Source: Endotrypanum monterogeii (Eukaryota; Euglenozoa; Kinetoplastea; Trypanosomatida; Trypanosomatidae). Taken from it: 64,000 nucleotides of DNA. A model generated the notes under the pieces. The model was not told the origin of the DNA. It worked only from the letters and a program-made list of their open reading frames with translations, and made no database searches. The stretch lies in the NCBI GenBank assembly GCA_000333855.2, contig CM007336.1, forward strand, positions 265,577 to 329,576. The letters run 5' to 3'. Shown here piece by piece: positions 20,212-29,044 of the stretch. The position numbers and the translations under genes are program-made. Numbering within the stretch: position 1 is the stretch's first letter; each line of letters starts with the position of its first letter.

Positions 20212-21582
20212 TTAAAGGTCTCCCTCCTCAGCCATCTCTGCAGAAGGATACTGCGGCTCCTTTTGATACACCGGAGGCTGAAGAATGACACCTGCATCGT
20301 CTGAATTGACGTCACCACCACGACCAACGCTGCCATCAGTCACCAACCCCCAATCCACCAGCTGCTCGTGCACAGCTGTCATGAGCGACATTGGCGAAGT
20401 ACCAGGCGGGACATCCTGACCAAGCTCCCATATCATTATCCCAGACAAGTTGGCAGCGCGTGCCAGTCGCATCTTCCGCTGTACATCGTCGTAGCTTGTG
20501 AAACTATACCCGTCATGCTCACTCAACGCGCGCAGCTCGGCCCCTCCCTCGACCCATGTTGGGTGCTTCTCATTCGCCCACTGTCGGATGGACAACCACA
20601 GTTGCTGGTATGTCTCAGGCTGCAGTCGCCTATCCACTCGATGACGGCCGTAGAAGGGAATGCCAAGGGTAAGCTTACAGGGACGACTCTGCTCGGCGCC
20701 CTGCCGCTGGTACGTCGACCCACGGTGTACGTTATATGTGTCGTCTCTGAAAATCCCGATCATCTCTTCACTGAGCACCGAGGCGGCGTACTCCACTGAA
20801 CTGTGGGGCTCGACCCCGACAACGTGGTCGTACGCCATCCAGTGCACAAAGTCGAGCGATTGAAGCACACCAGCGGACTGCAGCACGGTTGAGATGAACG
20901 AGTGAGGATGAAGGGCCATAGACAAGACGGCAGGGCGTCCTCGGGTACGAAGGCGGCGCTCGCCGGTCGGCGCAGATGTACCCTCTCCTCCCGCGGGTTT
21001 CACGTCACTCAGGACAGAGCGGAGTTCTCCCAGAAAGCGGCCAAAATCCCTCCACTGCGTCATCGTTTGCGGGTACTCCCAGTTGAAGTCGATGCCGTCT
21101 AGGCTGCGCGCCAGCAGCACTGCCTTCACGTCTTCGATGAATGCCCGTCGTCGAACGGTATCCCCAACAAGATGCGCGAAGCCGGAGCTCCGGCCGCTAC
21201 CACCAATGCAAAGCATGAGTTTGGTGCCATGCAGATCTGCCAAACGGCGAACGCGGGCCCACTCACCACCGGAAGGCAGGCGATCATCTACGTGAGTGAG
21301 GCGAAGAGTTGCCGGATCGACTTCTGCACTGAAGAAGATGAGATGCGTGAGCCCTGATTGGAAGAAGGTCTCGTAGTCGAAGGAGTGCTGCCTGTACTCG
21401 GGCAAGTACCCAAAAATATGAAAAAGTGGCACTCCAGAAACCGCCGTAGTCGAAACACTGCGGCGTGCGCTGGCGGTAACATTACCTACGGTTGCGGTCG
21501 TGCTCAACGGAGCACACAAATAGCTGGGGCGAAGGACTGCGACAAGACAGAGCAGCAAAACAACTAAACTCCCATGCCGCAT
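20212..21582 (-). CDS. Secreted glycoside hydrolase family 18 (chitinase-like) protein with an altered catalytic motif
   Basis: A 456-residue protein from the ATG at 21582. That start is preferred over one 21 codons upstream because a classic signal peptide follows directly (MRHGSLVVLLLCLVAVLRPS). GH18 features appear in order. An IGYLPEY-like first strand reads HIFGYLPEYR. A KLMLCIGGSG strand follows. The catalytic strand is LDGIDFNWEYP. There is a substrate-binding HWMAYD segment, then LGIPFYGRH, and a final GIMIWELGQD strand with the conserved Trp. GH18 enzymes hydrolyse beta-1,4 GlcNAc linkages by substrate-assisted catalysis using DxxDxDxE. Here the Glu acid is kept, but the Asp two residues before it is Asn (codon AAC). 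That may lower or change activity, or point to a lectin-like role. It is probably secreted or lumenal. It is unlikely to be a pseudogene, since the frame is otherwise complete. Confidence 0.9.
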   Translation of the reverse strand: MRHGSLVVLLLCLVAVLRPSYLCAPLSTTATVGNVTASARRSVSTTAVSGVPLFHIFGYLPEYRQHSFDYETFFQSGLTHLIFFSAEVDPATLRLTHVDDRLPSGGEWARVRRLADLHGTKLMLCIGGSGRSSGFAHLVGDTVRRRAFIEDVKAVLLARSLDGIDFNWEYPQTMTQWRDFGRFLGELRSVLSDVKPAGGEGTSAPTGERRLRTRGRPAVLSMALHPHSFISTVLQSAGVLQSLDFVHWMAYDHVVGVEPHSSVEYAASVLSEEMIGIFRDDTYNVHRGSTYQRQGAEQSRPCKLTLGIPFYGRHRVDRRLQPETYQQLWLSIRQWANEKHPTWVEGGAELRALSEHDGYSFTSYDDVQRKMRLARAANLSGIMIWELGQDVPPGTSPMSLMTAVHEQLVDWGLVTDGSVGRGGDVNSDDAGVILQPPVYQKEPQYPSAEMAEEGDL

Positions 21583-21683
21583 CGTTCTGAGGAGGGGGCC
21601 CCCACATGTGCAGCGGTGTGTGTGTGTGGGGGGGGGGGGGGTCAAACCTTTTGCTGCTGCAATGGGTCACACGAAAGAAGGCG

Positions 21684-21725
21684 CTCCAGAGAATGAAAGA
21701 AAAAAAAAGGAATTTGAAGAAGGTG
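21684..21725 (-). promoter_or_regulatory. Probable spliced-leader acceptor of the GH18 gene
   Basis: On the minus strand a long pyrimidine tract with a run of T and repeated TTC/CTT precedes CTCTGGAG. The AG is at 21684-21685, about 100 bases upstream of the ATG at 21582. Its use would exclude nothing from the chosen start. Confidence 0.45.
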
Positions 21726-22074
21726 GCAGTCGTGAATCGAGCGCTGAGAACGACTTGAAGCGGTACCACACGCCAAAGGCGCAGGGAAAGCGCTGAGGCA
21801 GAGAGAGATCAAGAGACAAGGCCTGAGCCGACGCAGCACCAGACTCCGGCTGAGAAAAAAAAGGGGGAAAATATGAAAATGGAAAAGGTCAGCCGACCCA
21901 AGCTGGGGTGCGCGGATGTAACGCGATCCAGCCTCTACTATTGCAAACTTTTGTGGGTAGATTTGTGTGTGTATGTGTATGTGCATATCGTAGACAACAC
22001 ACACTGATTAAATATTTGGTTTCCATAAGTGAAAGATGCCAGGGATCTTACCAATGCGACTCACGTCACAGAAA

Positions 22075-22094
22075 CAATAATAATAATAATAATA
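22075..22094. repeat. (AAT)n trinucleotide repeat
   Basis: About six AAT units followed by a short TG run in the transporter-GH18 spacer. Confidence 0.9.
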
Positions 22095-22769
22095 TGTGTG
22101 TGTATGAGAGAGAAAAGGAAATAAAAATGAAAGGCGGCGGCAAACAGATGCACAATTTCCATTTTCGGCCTCAATAAGGCTTGTTAGTGGTCAACGACTA
22201 ACATCCACCACAGCACCCGCAGACCCACCTCAGCCTCCCCCCTACACACTCAGACACACACACACATACGGGGAGAGAGAGACGCACGCAAACACAAAAA
22301 GACATAGAGAAGTCACCAGCGTCACGTATCTCTCAGGAAACCCTCGAAGCACGCCGGAAGGTAAGGAGAGGGGAGTCTTAGGGAAGGAAATGAGACGGAG
22401 AGTCATAATAATGCATGTGCCGAACCATGAAACCGCTGCACACCCGTTTGAGGAACCAAAGCAACAGCAGCTGTCGCCGCCTTTGGCGAAAATAAAAATG
22501 CAAAGGACAGCAGGTAGTCTCACTCACAAAGTGTGCGTAAGACATGTCTAGCAGATTGCACAGTGATCTTCTTTTAACGGCGTCAGCGCTTCCACCCCCA
22601 CCTCCGAAAACCTTGATCTCCGCTGACGACCGGCTACCCGTGGTCACTACTCGAGTTCGGAAAATGCACCCCCGGCTCCCTGTCGAGCGTCTCGCCTGCC
22701 TCTCTCCCTCCCCCACCTCCCCTCATCCTCTCTTGGGTGCACTGCATACATCTGTGTGTTTCGTCAGCA

Positions 22770-25028
22770 CTAGAGTGACGACACGTAGCTCAAACCGATG
22801 GAGGCCCACATCACAACAGAAAAAGTGCATAGGACATACTGGAAGAAAAGCATTTTAGCCCATGGGTATGTCATGAACTGCTGCGAGTTGAACAGCAGCG
22901 TGCTATTGATCGCAGTGGGCGCTGCCAACTCCACCATGAGCACCATGATGAGCGTCTTGTCCAGAGATCCCTGACCACCAAAAAAAAAAGGCATTGTATT
23001 GATGAGAAATACGAGAAGAAGAAAGGTGAAGAGCGGCGAGATGAACATGCGGAACACAATGATGCCCCAGACAAACACAGGCTGGGTGCCTTGCAGAGAC
23101 AGGGTTCGCCGCAGACTGTCTAGGAACGACTCTTTCTCCGCTCTGACAGTGTCGCCCGCGTCGTCATTGTCGTCGTACTCGGCCATCGGTGCCACGGCGG
23201 AGGTGCTGCAACCACCGGACATCATCGCTGCCGGGAGACGTCCGTTACAAATAATCGAATGTCGCGAAAATGACGAATACAAGCCGCTGAGATGAATGTT
23301 AGTGTGCTCCGCATCATACCATCTCACATACTCAAAATCCTCTCCCAGCAGCTGCCAGTCCCTTGCGTGCAGGGGATACAGTGTATTCTGTTCGGCGTGG
23401 CGAAGGCGCACGTGGGAAGCCCCGGCCGCCGACACAGCTGTATCGGTCGACGAGTCAACCAGATTCGCGCCGAGCAGCAGTAGAGACGATGGAATCGAGC
23501 CTTCGCCAATCAGCGTGATGGCGTCCATCACCATCTCGAGCGGCCCACCCTCGAACAACCCGCGCACGGGCGGTATAATGCCAATGAAGATGCCAACGAC
23601 TACCGAGAGAAAAGGTGGACTTGCCATCAACTTCTTGGTGAGCTTCCAGCCGGACCTCCCGAGCTGCTGCATCTCGTCCGATAGCGACTTCCTCTTCACC
23701 GCCCGCATCTCACGTTCATACGTGACACGGATTAAGCCCATGGAGATCCAGTCGTACGGCAGTTGAGTCGCTGTCGCCGTTGTGTGCACACCCTCGGAAG
23801 CCGTGGTGGGAAACAGGGAATTTGGTGAGCCAGGCAACCTAAACATTACGCCAGAGGCGCAATTCTTCCCGGACGCACCGACAACGCTCCTGTCTGTCTG
23901 CGTGAAGGAGCTATTGAGAGAGGTGCCAGGGCGTACGAAACGTGTGTCGGGGAGCACATGATGCTTTTCCCTACCGTCGCAATCACCAGTCACAGTCTCC
24001 TCACCGGCGCCCAGCGTGTTTGTGCGGCTGTCACTGCAAACAGATCCTCGACAAAGCGATGCCGTGGTGGCGAGAAGGGATTTGGCGAGTGTGCCGTTCC
24101 CTATTCGAGGTTCACTAAACGGTGGAGCCTCGCCCTCGTCGCGATCAGGCCGGCTCTCTTCGACCTCCTCATAGCCCTCCTGCACCTCGCTAAGGAGGAG
24201 GGAAAACGTCTGCGTTGTGGCATCGCATCGACACATCATTTGCTTGTGTTTGAGGACTATTTCGCGCAACAGCCGCTGCTCTGTGGCAGCTTTCTTCCCC
24301 GACTCCACGAAAGCAGGACACGCAGACCACAAGTACAACATGTAACTGATCGAGAAGACAAATATGTACGCTGCGCAGTGCGCCGCGTCAATAAACAGAA
24401 CGGAGTTGGCGATATTCAGCATGACAGATAAAGGCAGCGTGACACCGTTTTGCGTAGAGCAGCCAACCCACGTAGCGTAGGCGTACCCTGCGTACTTCTC
24501 CTGCATCTCATCAGGCAACTCTAGCAAGCTTACAACTTCGGCCCCCTCAATGCCGACCTCTCGAAGGCGTTCACTTAGAACCACAGCGACGTACGGGGCA
24601 CCTTTCTTGGCGCGAGATTTCCTGCCGGCCAGAGAGGACTGCGCACCGTCCGCGTGAGGGCCTTCGTCGACTACGTCATCGTAACAAATCTCGAGACGCA
24701 CATCCTTGCACAACTCTTTTGGAATGCCCGAGTGAATGGGCCTTACACGGAAAAATAAAAAGGCCAAAGCGACCCCCCACAAGAGGCCACATGCAATCAA
24801 CAGAAGAGAGAAAAGAATAAGAACACTACACCGAATAAGCGTCTCGAGATCCACTGATTTGGCGGTGTTCGACAATGTGAGGGATGGAAGAAGCAACGTA
24901 GAGATCAGAAAACCAAAGTTTCGCAACGTTGTCTCGCCATGCGGGATCGATTTTGTTGTGAGCGCACCAATCAAGACCGCCACAATCACTTTGCCGACGG
25001 CGATGAATGTCACGCCTAACATGCTCAT
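22770..25028 (-). CDS. PIN-like / auxin efflux carrier (AEC) family membrane transporter
   Basis: The ATG at 25028 (MSMLGVTFIAVGKVIVAVLI) gives 752 residues. The frame extends 61 codons further upstream, but that part encodes a His-Thr run from a TG microsatellite and is rejected. The N-terminal half has about five hydrophobic segments, including ISTLLLPSLTLSN and a strand of about 28 residues ending ALAFLFF. A hydrophilic, poorly conserved loop of roughly 300 residues follows. The C-terminal half has another set of about five segments, with the patterns GIFIGIIPPVRGLF, GSIPSSLLLLGANL and VELAAPTAINSTLLF. This 5+5 layout with a long central loop, and the Pro/Asn breaks in the helices, match Pfam Mem_trans (PF03547: plant PIN and PILS, yeast Ecm3 and bacterial AEC carriers). 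The substrate and membrane are unknown; solute or organic-anion efflux is only the family tendency. Confidence 0.88.
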   Translation of the reverse strand: MSMLGVTFIAVGKVIVAVLIGALTTKSIPHGETTLRNFGFLISTLLLPSLTLSNTAKSVDLETLIRCSVLILFSLLLIACGLLWGVALAFLFFRVRPIHSGIPKELCKDVRLEICYDDVVDEGPHADGAQSSLAGRKSRAKKGAPYVAVVLSERLREVGIEGAEVVSLLELPDEMQEKYAGYAYATWVGCSTQNGVTLPLSVMLNIANSVLFIDAAHCAAYIFVFSISYMLYLWSACPAFVESGKKAATEQRLLREIVLKHKQMMCRCDATTQTFSLLLSEVQEGYEEVEESRPDRDEGEAPPFSEPRIGNGTLAKSLLATTASLCRGSVCSDSRTNTLGAGEETVTGDCDGREKHHVLPDTRFVRPGTSLNSSFTQTDRSVVGASGKNCASGVMFRLPGSPNSLFPTTASEGVHTTATATQLPYDWISMGLIRVTYEREMRAVKRKSLSDEMQQLGRSGWKLTKKLMASPPFLSVVVGIFIGIIPPVRGLFEGGPLEMVMDAITLIGEGSIPSSLLLLGANLVDSSTDTAVSAAGASHVRLRHAEQNTLYPLHARDWQLLGEDFEYVRWYDAEHTNIHLSGLYSSFSRHSIICNGRLPAAMMSGGCSTSAVAPMAEYDDNDDAGDTVRAEKESFLDSLRRTLSLQGTQPVFVWGIIVFRMFISPLFTFLLLVFLINTMPFFFGGQGSLDKTLIMVLMVELAAPTAINSTLLFNSQQFMTYPWAKMLFFQYVLCTFSVVMWASIGLSYVSSL

Positions 25029-25054
25029 TGTTGGTGAATGACCACGTTCTGATG

Positions 25055-25079
<25 letters not shown>
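25055..25079. repeat. (TG)n microsatellite
   Basis: A pure TG run about 27 bases upstream of the transporter start. It creates the spurious His-Thr extension of that frame. Confidence 0.95.
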
Positions 25080-25085
<6 letters not shown>

Positions 25086-25153
25086 TTGGCAGGTAGATGT
25101 GTCTTTCTCACCCCCCCTTGTCCCTCCGGACCGCGCCTTGAACGGCAGACGCG

Positions 25154-25190
25154 CTGAATTGCGGATGTGTAAAGAACGGAAAAAGAGTTG
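25154..25190 (-). promoter_or_regulatory. Possible spliced-leader acceptor of the transporter gene
   Basis: On the minus strand a moderately pyrimidine-rich run (CTCTTTTTCCGTTCTTT) precedes AATTCAG, with the AG at 25154-25155. That would give a 5' UTR of about 125 bases. It is weaker than the other acceptors noted here. Confidence 0.3.
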
Positions 25191-25617
25191 GGACACAGTG
25201 AAATGCAGCATATATATGCATGTGTATATAGTGTAAGCAGCCCATAGCGTTGGCGGGGGGAATCAAATGCATCAGCCCGTACGTCATCGGTTACAAGGCG
25301 AGGGGTCGTGGCCACCGAGATGGAGGGGGCTGTAAAAAAGGAAGGGGTAGTAGAAAACTAGCACACCAACTACAGCACGCATCCATGCGCAGCCGAAATA
25401 CATGAGCGCACCCGCCTGCACTACTTGAAGAACGCCCATTATTTTGGCTTACTCCCTCTCCCACCCACTTCCACAAAGCAAAGGGAGAAGGGGCGGTTCC
25501 TGTGCATGTGAGAGAACCTGCACGTGATGCGCAACGAAGGACACGCTACACCTTCCATAAAGACATGCCATCGAATGCACCAAACGCACAAAACAATTCC
25601 TTGGCTACACGTGCAAG

Positions 25618-25646
25618 TGGGTGTGGGTGTGGGTGTGGGTGTGTGG
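25618..25646. repeat. (GTGTGG)n hexamer repeat
   Basis: About four to five copies of a GTGTGG-type hexamer. A similar, longer array lies at 39129-39199. Confidence 0.85.
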
Positions 25647-26469
25647 ATCTATGTATGTATACGTGTGTGCTCAGTCTCTACACGTGCCGGCTCCCCCCCC
25701 CCCTAGGCGACCACAAACGCGTCACCCCCAGTGAAGGATTCCTGGCGTACTCAAAAAAGAAATCAAGAAAGACCTGTGACAGTACTTGCTACTACAGAGG
25801 GAGAGGGGGGGAGGGCGGTAATCGATAAAGAGGCAGCAGAAGAAGATCACCCAGGGTCATGAATCGCACAAGTGCAAGGAGGAGAAGCGGAGGTGACGTC
25901 ATTCGCACTCGAAAGCGGAACATCAACAGTATAAAAATACAAAAAAAAAAAAAAAAACTTGGGCAGCGTGTAAAGGTACACTACAAGAAATGCACATATC
26001 ACGATATAAAAACCAACCTGCCACTGGTGGAGAGGCGCTTTGAGGGAGGAGGGGAGGCAAGAACAGCCCATGGTGCTGACATGAAGAAACCACAGAAGCG
26101 TTTCCCCAATAACCAGCTCTACATTTTGGGAACAGTAGAGTTCGCGCGGGTGCACGAGTGTTTGGGTGTACACCGACCGCATTTTTGAGAGCGGATATAC
26201 GATAGAGGAGGGGCTAGTGAGACTGCCGTGACACAAAAGGAGGAAGCATACCGACGACGACGACGACGACACACTGTCACCTGATATCAGGAAGTGAGAA
26301 CCGGCTCCCCTCTCCCCCCACCCCCGTGCCTACACGAGAGCACAGACAAGTAACGCCTCTTGCAGAGTGAAGCTATGTTCCCTCTCTTCCTCTGGTAGTC
26401 CCCGCTGTCTCCCTGGGGGTATGGATATGTTTGGAGGAAGTGCGTGTCCGCCCAAACGTGTCGCTGTGG

Positions 26470-26475
26470 ATATAG

Positions 26476-26516
<41 letters not shown>
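26470..26516. repeat. Compound microsatellite (TA)n(TG)n
   Basis: A TA run followed directly by about 30 bases of TG, roughly 90 bases downstream of the methyltransferase stop codon. Confidence 0.95.
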
Positions 26517-26519
<3 letters not shown>

Positions 26520-26605
26520 CACAGCATGGCAGCCACGGATAACAGCATATGCATCTCAGAGACACCCACACACCTTCACACGCACACACACACAGGTCCT
26601 TGCTC

Positions 26606-28396
26606 TCAATGGCCATCAAGAGTGCTACGTTGGCTAGGCGACAGCATTGCCTCCGTGAAGCGGCGCATCCACGCACCCCACCCTTGGCCGCGAAGCTTCC
26701 GCCGCTTCGCTTCCGCCGCCTCTTGCTGTCTTGCTGCCAGGAGGGCTGGGTGGGCAGCAGGCAGGTATGCCTCCATCCCATACGTCTGTTCCGGGTTCAG
26801 CACACTGAAGTTCGCCGCGCTTATCTCACGCGTTATGTCAAACTGAACGCGGTCGGCCCCATAATGTCGGATGTGCTCTCGCAGAACATCCTGGAACTCC
26901 TCCACCCTACCAATACTGCCGATGTTCGCCTTACCCCGCGTTGCAGTATCCTGGAACGTCATGAGGATCGAGCACGGCGACGTCAGACAGTGCACCAGCA
27001 CCACCGGCCGCCCTGCGAATGCCATACGCCAGTTCTGCACCACGTTGTAGACGAAGCCAGCATCTTTGTTTGGAAGAGTCAAGGCGATGCAGCCGTTGTT
27101 ACTCACGATACGGCGAATGTTGCTGATGAACTCCAGGCGTCCGTACTGTGTGCTGAGACGCCCTGCACCGTCTATCGCATCGATTAGCACCAGATCATAT
27201 GGTTTGGCTCCACTGCCGGCTGTGTTTCCGTAGGGCATCATGACGGCCTGGTGCCGCACGAACTCAACAGGGTCGTCGACGTGCACCGTGAGGTTGCTCG
27301 ACTCCTGAAACCCCAAAAAACGTTTGCACAGCCGCACGAGTGTGCCGTCCCTCTCCACCACGTGGACGTTGAAGTTTGGGTAGCAGGTACTCAGCCACCG
27401 CGGCATCTCACCCGAATGCATGCCGAGCACCAGCGTCTCAACGGGTACCTCCTTCACAAATGAGAAACGGCGAGGCAAGATGGTCTTGGCGGCGTCACGA
27501 AGGATGTGCACCGGTCCAAGGGTCAGCATGAGCTTGCGTGCGTACTCCTCCTCGAGGTGACCAGGGTAAGGGACACAGTTGTTCTGTGTTGTCACACCTT
27601 TGCACTTGATCATGCCGTGAATAAACTCCTCACCGTGACCAGGCATAAACTGAAGGTAGTCCACGATCGGTGGTGTCTTCTCTTCCTCGGCTGCACTGGA
27701 GGTAGAGGCAGTGACGGACGCGGCAGTCGAAGCAGCGGAAGTACTTGGCGCCGCCTCGCCTGTCTTTACTGTGGGCTTTCGGCTTAAGCTGCCGCCGCTG
27801 CTCGCTTGACCTGGCCCAGTGGCTGAGAAACTTTGAGTCTCTGTCGAAGAAGCTACAACGGAGCCATCCTGCGCCGGAACGTAGTGCACACTTCTGTAGT
27901 AGACGTCGTCTCGAAGCGAAGGTGCAAATTCAGAAAGCTCGAGGCACACAATGTCCACCTCTCCACACGGATTTGTCGCAGACGGTCGCTCCCTCAACTC
28001 GCTCGCCTGGCTGAAGAGCAGCTGCGGGCGGCGCATCGACTCCTCATGCCCCTCACCCGCCGACTGCGGCAAGAACAAGTTGCCCGAAACACCATCGATA
28101 TCTGCAGCACGGCCGCTAGGTTCAAATAGGTTAGAGAACCCCCAGAAGACGTTGTGCGACGCCTCGAAGGGGACGCGCTGAACAGGGCGGCGCTGCGCCA
28201 GCTGCTCCTGACGTGGCTGGACGTACACCTCCGTCACCCGCCACGCCAAATACGAGAAGAACACACCGGAGACCAGCAGCACGTAGGGGGAGGTCACGCC
28301 CTTATCCAGCTGCTCGAAGATGAACTTGGAGACGCGATGGAGGTATGGCCGCTTTGCCCGCTGCCCTACGAGAAATTGATTCGGCAAGGATGACAT
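26606..28396 (-). CDS. Membrane-anchored spermidine-synthase-fold methyltransferase-like protein
   Basis: 596 residues from the ATG at 28396 (MSSLPNQFLVGQRAKRPYLH). An upstream extension made of a His-Thr run (TG microsatellite) is rejected. A single hydrophobic segment at about residues 37-55 (YVLLVSGVFFSYLAW), preceded by basic residues, suggests an N-terminal membrane anchor. After a low-complexity Ser/Thr/Ala linker, residues of about 310-480 show a Rossmann methyltransferase order: VETLVLGMHSGEMP (motif I position), an acidic VVERDG strand end, DLVLIDAIDG, then SNNGCIALTLPNKD. The same order occurs in spermidine synthases and the METTL13-like group. The motif I glycines are sparse (GMHSG) and I do not see the full polyamine-binding set of a true spermidine synthase. 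A protein or small-molecule methyltransferase, or a degenerate one, is therefore more likely. The substrate is unknown. Confidence 0.8.
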   Translation of the reverse strand: MSSLPNQFLVGQRAKRPYLHRVSKFIFEQLDKGVTSPYVLLVSGVFFSYLAWRVTEVYVQPRQEQLAQRRPVQRVPFEASHNVFWGFSNLFEPSGRAADIDGVSGNLFLPQSAGEGHEESMRRPQLLFSQASELRERPSATNPCGEVDIVCLELSEFAPSLRDDVYYRSVHYVPAQDGSVVASSTETQSFSATGPGQASSGGSLSRKPTVKTGEAAPSTSAASTAASVTASTSSAAEEEKTPPIVDYLQFMPGHGEEFIHGMIKCKGVTTQNNCVPYPGHLEEEYARKLMLTLGPVHILRDAAKTILPRRFSFVKEVPVETLVLGMHSGEMPRWLSTCYPNFNVHVVERDGTLVRLCKRFLGFQESSNLTVHVDDPVEFVRHQAVMMPYGNTAGSGAKPYDLVLIDAIDGAGRLSTQYGRLEFISNIRRIVSNNGCIALTLPNKDAGFVYNVVQNWRMAFAGRPVVLVHCLTSPCSILMTFQDTATRGKANIGSIGRVEEFQDVLREHIRHYGADRVQFDITREISAANFSVLNPEQTYGMEAYLPAAHPALLAARQQEAAEAKRRKLRGQGWGAWMRRFTEAMLSPSQRSTLDGH

Positions 28397-28413
28397 ATGT
28401 AGTGGACCGACTC

Positions 28414-28427
28414 GTGTGTGTGTGTCT

Positions 28428-28470
<43 letters not shown>
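28414..28470. repeat. (TG)n microsatellite
   Basis: A long TG run broken once by TCTTCG, directly upstream of the methyltransferase ATG. It is probably within or just beside its 5' UTR. Confidence 0.95.
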
Positions 28471-28471
<1 letters not shown>

Positions 28472-28527
28472 ATGGGTGGTTGTGTACAGTCCACCCTCTT
28501 GTCGCCCTGCTGCGATCATCAAACATT

Positions 28528-28560
28528 CTCAAAAAAAAAGGGAGAAAAGGAGGGAGGAGA
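28528..28560 (-). promoter_or_regulatory. Probable spliced-leader acceptor of the methyltransferase gene
   Basis: On the minus strand, TCTCCTCCCTCCTTTTCTCC and a nine-T run lead to GAG, with the AG at 28528-28529. The 5' UTR would be about 130 bases and would include the CA repeat. Confidence 0.5.
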
Positions 28561-29044
28561 CCGTGTGGAGGGATGGAGTGAAGCAGACAGAAACCCTCTA
28601 TCAACCAAAGATGGAATCCCCCGAGAACATACATTCGAGAGATGCCCTTAGAACACACACACACACGAAGACACACACACACGAAGACCCCTGCAGTCCC
28701 GGGGAGAGGTAGGGAGACCCCTGTTTACCCGGAGAAGCCTTGTCACGGAGGACAGGAGCTAGTGACGAAAAGAGTCCACATGCTCCCCAAGCGGAGGAGG
28801 GAGACGGTGTGGGCGTCATTGAATTGGTTTTTTTGTGGTGCAATCTGGGGTGGGAGCTCAGGGGAGCTCCTCAGTATATGGCGGCGTATGTGAAGGGAAA
28901 CAAAAACAATACGAGCAAGCCTCGTGAAGGCGCGGAGCGAGTGATGAGGTACGTCCGAAAACATGGGCATGGAGCACGTGGCGAGGGTACACATCAGCTC
29001 CCCACACAACCACACACACGAGCTCATGCTGCTCAGATGCACTG

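Larger units (their letters stand above)
21583..22769. other. Spacer between transporter and GH18 gene
   Basis: About 1.2 kb without a credible gene. It contains a 14-G run near 21628-21641, the GH18 splice-acceptor region, an imperfect TG-rich stretch near 21963-21985 and an (AAT)n run at 22075-22094. Confidence 0.6.
25029..26605. other. Spacer between methyltransferase and transporter genes
   Basis: About 1.6 kb with no credible gene. It contains a (TG)n run at 25055-25079, a GTGTGG hexamer run at 25618-25646, a long A run near 25950, a short CGA repeat near 26256 and the compound repeat at 26470-26516. An open frame of 141 codons on the minus strand at 25847-26272 looks like random T-rich translation. 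Confidence 0.6.
28397..29044. other. Spacer between EF-hand and methyltransferase genes
   Basis: About 650 bases with no gene seen. It contains the TG repeat at 28414-28470, the methyltransferase splice-acceptor tract and two short CA runs near 28653-28682. Confidence 0.6.

Noticed and set aside
25029..25211. N-terminal extension of the transporter
   Set aside because: It consists largely of a His-Thr run translated from the TG microsatellite, and the membrane protein proper begins at MSMLGV.
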